Origin: Juglans regia
Taxonomy: Eukaryota; Streptophyta; Magnoliopsida; Fagales; Juglandaceae
Assembly (NCBI RefSeq): GCF_001411555.2
Contig: NW_023362426.1
Span: 1 to 64,000 of the forward strand
Length of the DNA: 64,000 bases
Direction: 5' to 3'
Below are positions 63,704-64,000 of the stretch, piece by piece; within the stretch, counting starts at the first letter, position 1; each line of letters opens with the position of its first letter. Under the pieces are notes generated by a model that searched no databases, had not been told where the DNA came from, and worked only from the letters and a program-made list of their open reading frames with translations. The translations under genes and the position numbers were made by a program.

Positions 63704-64000
63704 GCTCTTGTTCGTGCATTAGAGACTTGGCAGCACTACCTATGGCCAAGGGAATTTGTGATCTACACCGATCATGAATCATTGAAGCATCTCAAGGGTT
63801 AAGGTAAGTTGAATAAAAGGCATGCTAGATGGATGGAATACATTGAGACCTTTCCCTATGTCATCCGTTACACGCAAGGTAAGGAGAACATTGTTGCTGA
63901 TGCTCTATCCCGGAGGTATGTACTTCTTACTTCTATGAGTGCTAAAATGCTTGGGTTTGAATATGTGAAAGACATGTATGCCGATGACGCTGATTTTTCT
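63704..64000 (+). pseudogene. pol: RNase H to integrase start, element K/M (continues past window)
   Basis: Continues the RNase H frame after the duplicated gctct: [29 protein letters not shown], then a TAA at the codon that is CAA in G (near 63800), [20 protein letters not shown] and [18 protein letters not shown]. It ends at the window edge before the integrase zinc region. The parallel segment of G is 29849-30131. Confidence 0.88.

Larger units (their letters stand above)
49967..64000 (+). mobile_element. Element K/M: second autonomous-type gypsy element, split by L and N, runs off the window
   Basis: 5' LTR 49967-50801, PBS 50802-50815, leader to 51336, then copy L, then gag from 56044 and Pol to 59196, copy N, and Pol again to the window end. 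I join the K leader and M gag because both are G-type and collinear. The join is inferred, since the 3' end of L and about 250 bp of leader and gag start are deleted at 56043/56044. Confidence 0.75.

Noticed and set aside
1..64000. Host plant genes, tRNA or rRNA genes
   Set aside because: I found no frame or motif outside retrotransposon and satellite sequence. The initiator-Met matches are only primer-binding sites.

Overview
The window is plant repeat DNA with no host gene that I can recognise. It is A+T-rich and consists almost wholly of Ty3/gypsy LTR retrotransposons nested in one another and in a tandem satellite of about 154 bp. The primer-binding sites match the 3' end of plant initiator methionine tRNA, and the Gag, retropepsin, RT and integrase families are those of plant chromoviruses. 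The integrase frame runs through the polypurine tract into the 3' LTR and ends in a TRSRAKK-type tail. This suggests a CRM-like or related chromovirus, but I cannot fix the clade without a tree. CRM-like elements inside a satellite make a centromeric or pericentromeric origin plausible.

Layout. 1-6124: minus-strand non-autonomous copy A inserted into the gag start of copy B. 6125-13978: satellite array 1, interrupted by a solo LTR (TSD cctgg) and complete element C (TSD acttt). 13979-18765: minus-strand partial copies D and E. 18780-34775: plus-strand copy F, joined head-to-head to E. F carries an autonomous Gag-Pol element G at 19321-32145 (TSD caagg), and G carries a solo LTR (TSD gatgg) and copy O at 24459-29589 (TSD aaaag). 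34776-37129: inverted pol fragments and LTR foldbacks. 37130-43938: satellite array 2, in the opposite orientation to array 1, with young element H at 37547-41967 (TSD gattc). 44193-49966: partial copies I (plus) and J (minus). 49967-64000: a second autonomous element K/M, with copy L in its leader and copy N at 59197-63703 in its RNase H region (TSD gctct).

There are two kinds of element. G and K/M are autonomous in design: Gag with a CCHC knuckle, retropepsin-like protease, RT, RNase H, integrase. Both are broken by stops, frameshifts and insertions. The others (A, C, D, E, F, H, I, J, L, N, O; B is too truncated to classify) look like one chimeric non-autonomous family. Its LTR ends and priming sites resemble those of the autonomous elements, and it keeps one long gag-led frame. 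The RT catalytic region and half of RNase H are precisely missing, the integrase core is deleted, and the integrase remnants have become an in-frame 45-bp repeat of about 15 codons (LHERLWEYHLPFID-like). Copies carry 3 to 8 such units. One subtype keeps the Gag core. The other (F, I, N) has lost it and keeps a protease-like domain whose active site is damaged. Such elements would need enzymes from G-like partners.

Stretches between coding parts are LTRs, leaders with (AAAAG)n tracts, or satellite. Element letters are my own labels.
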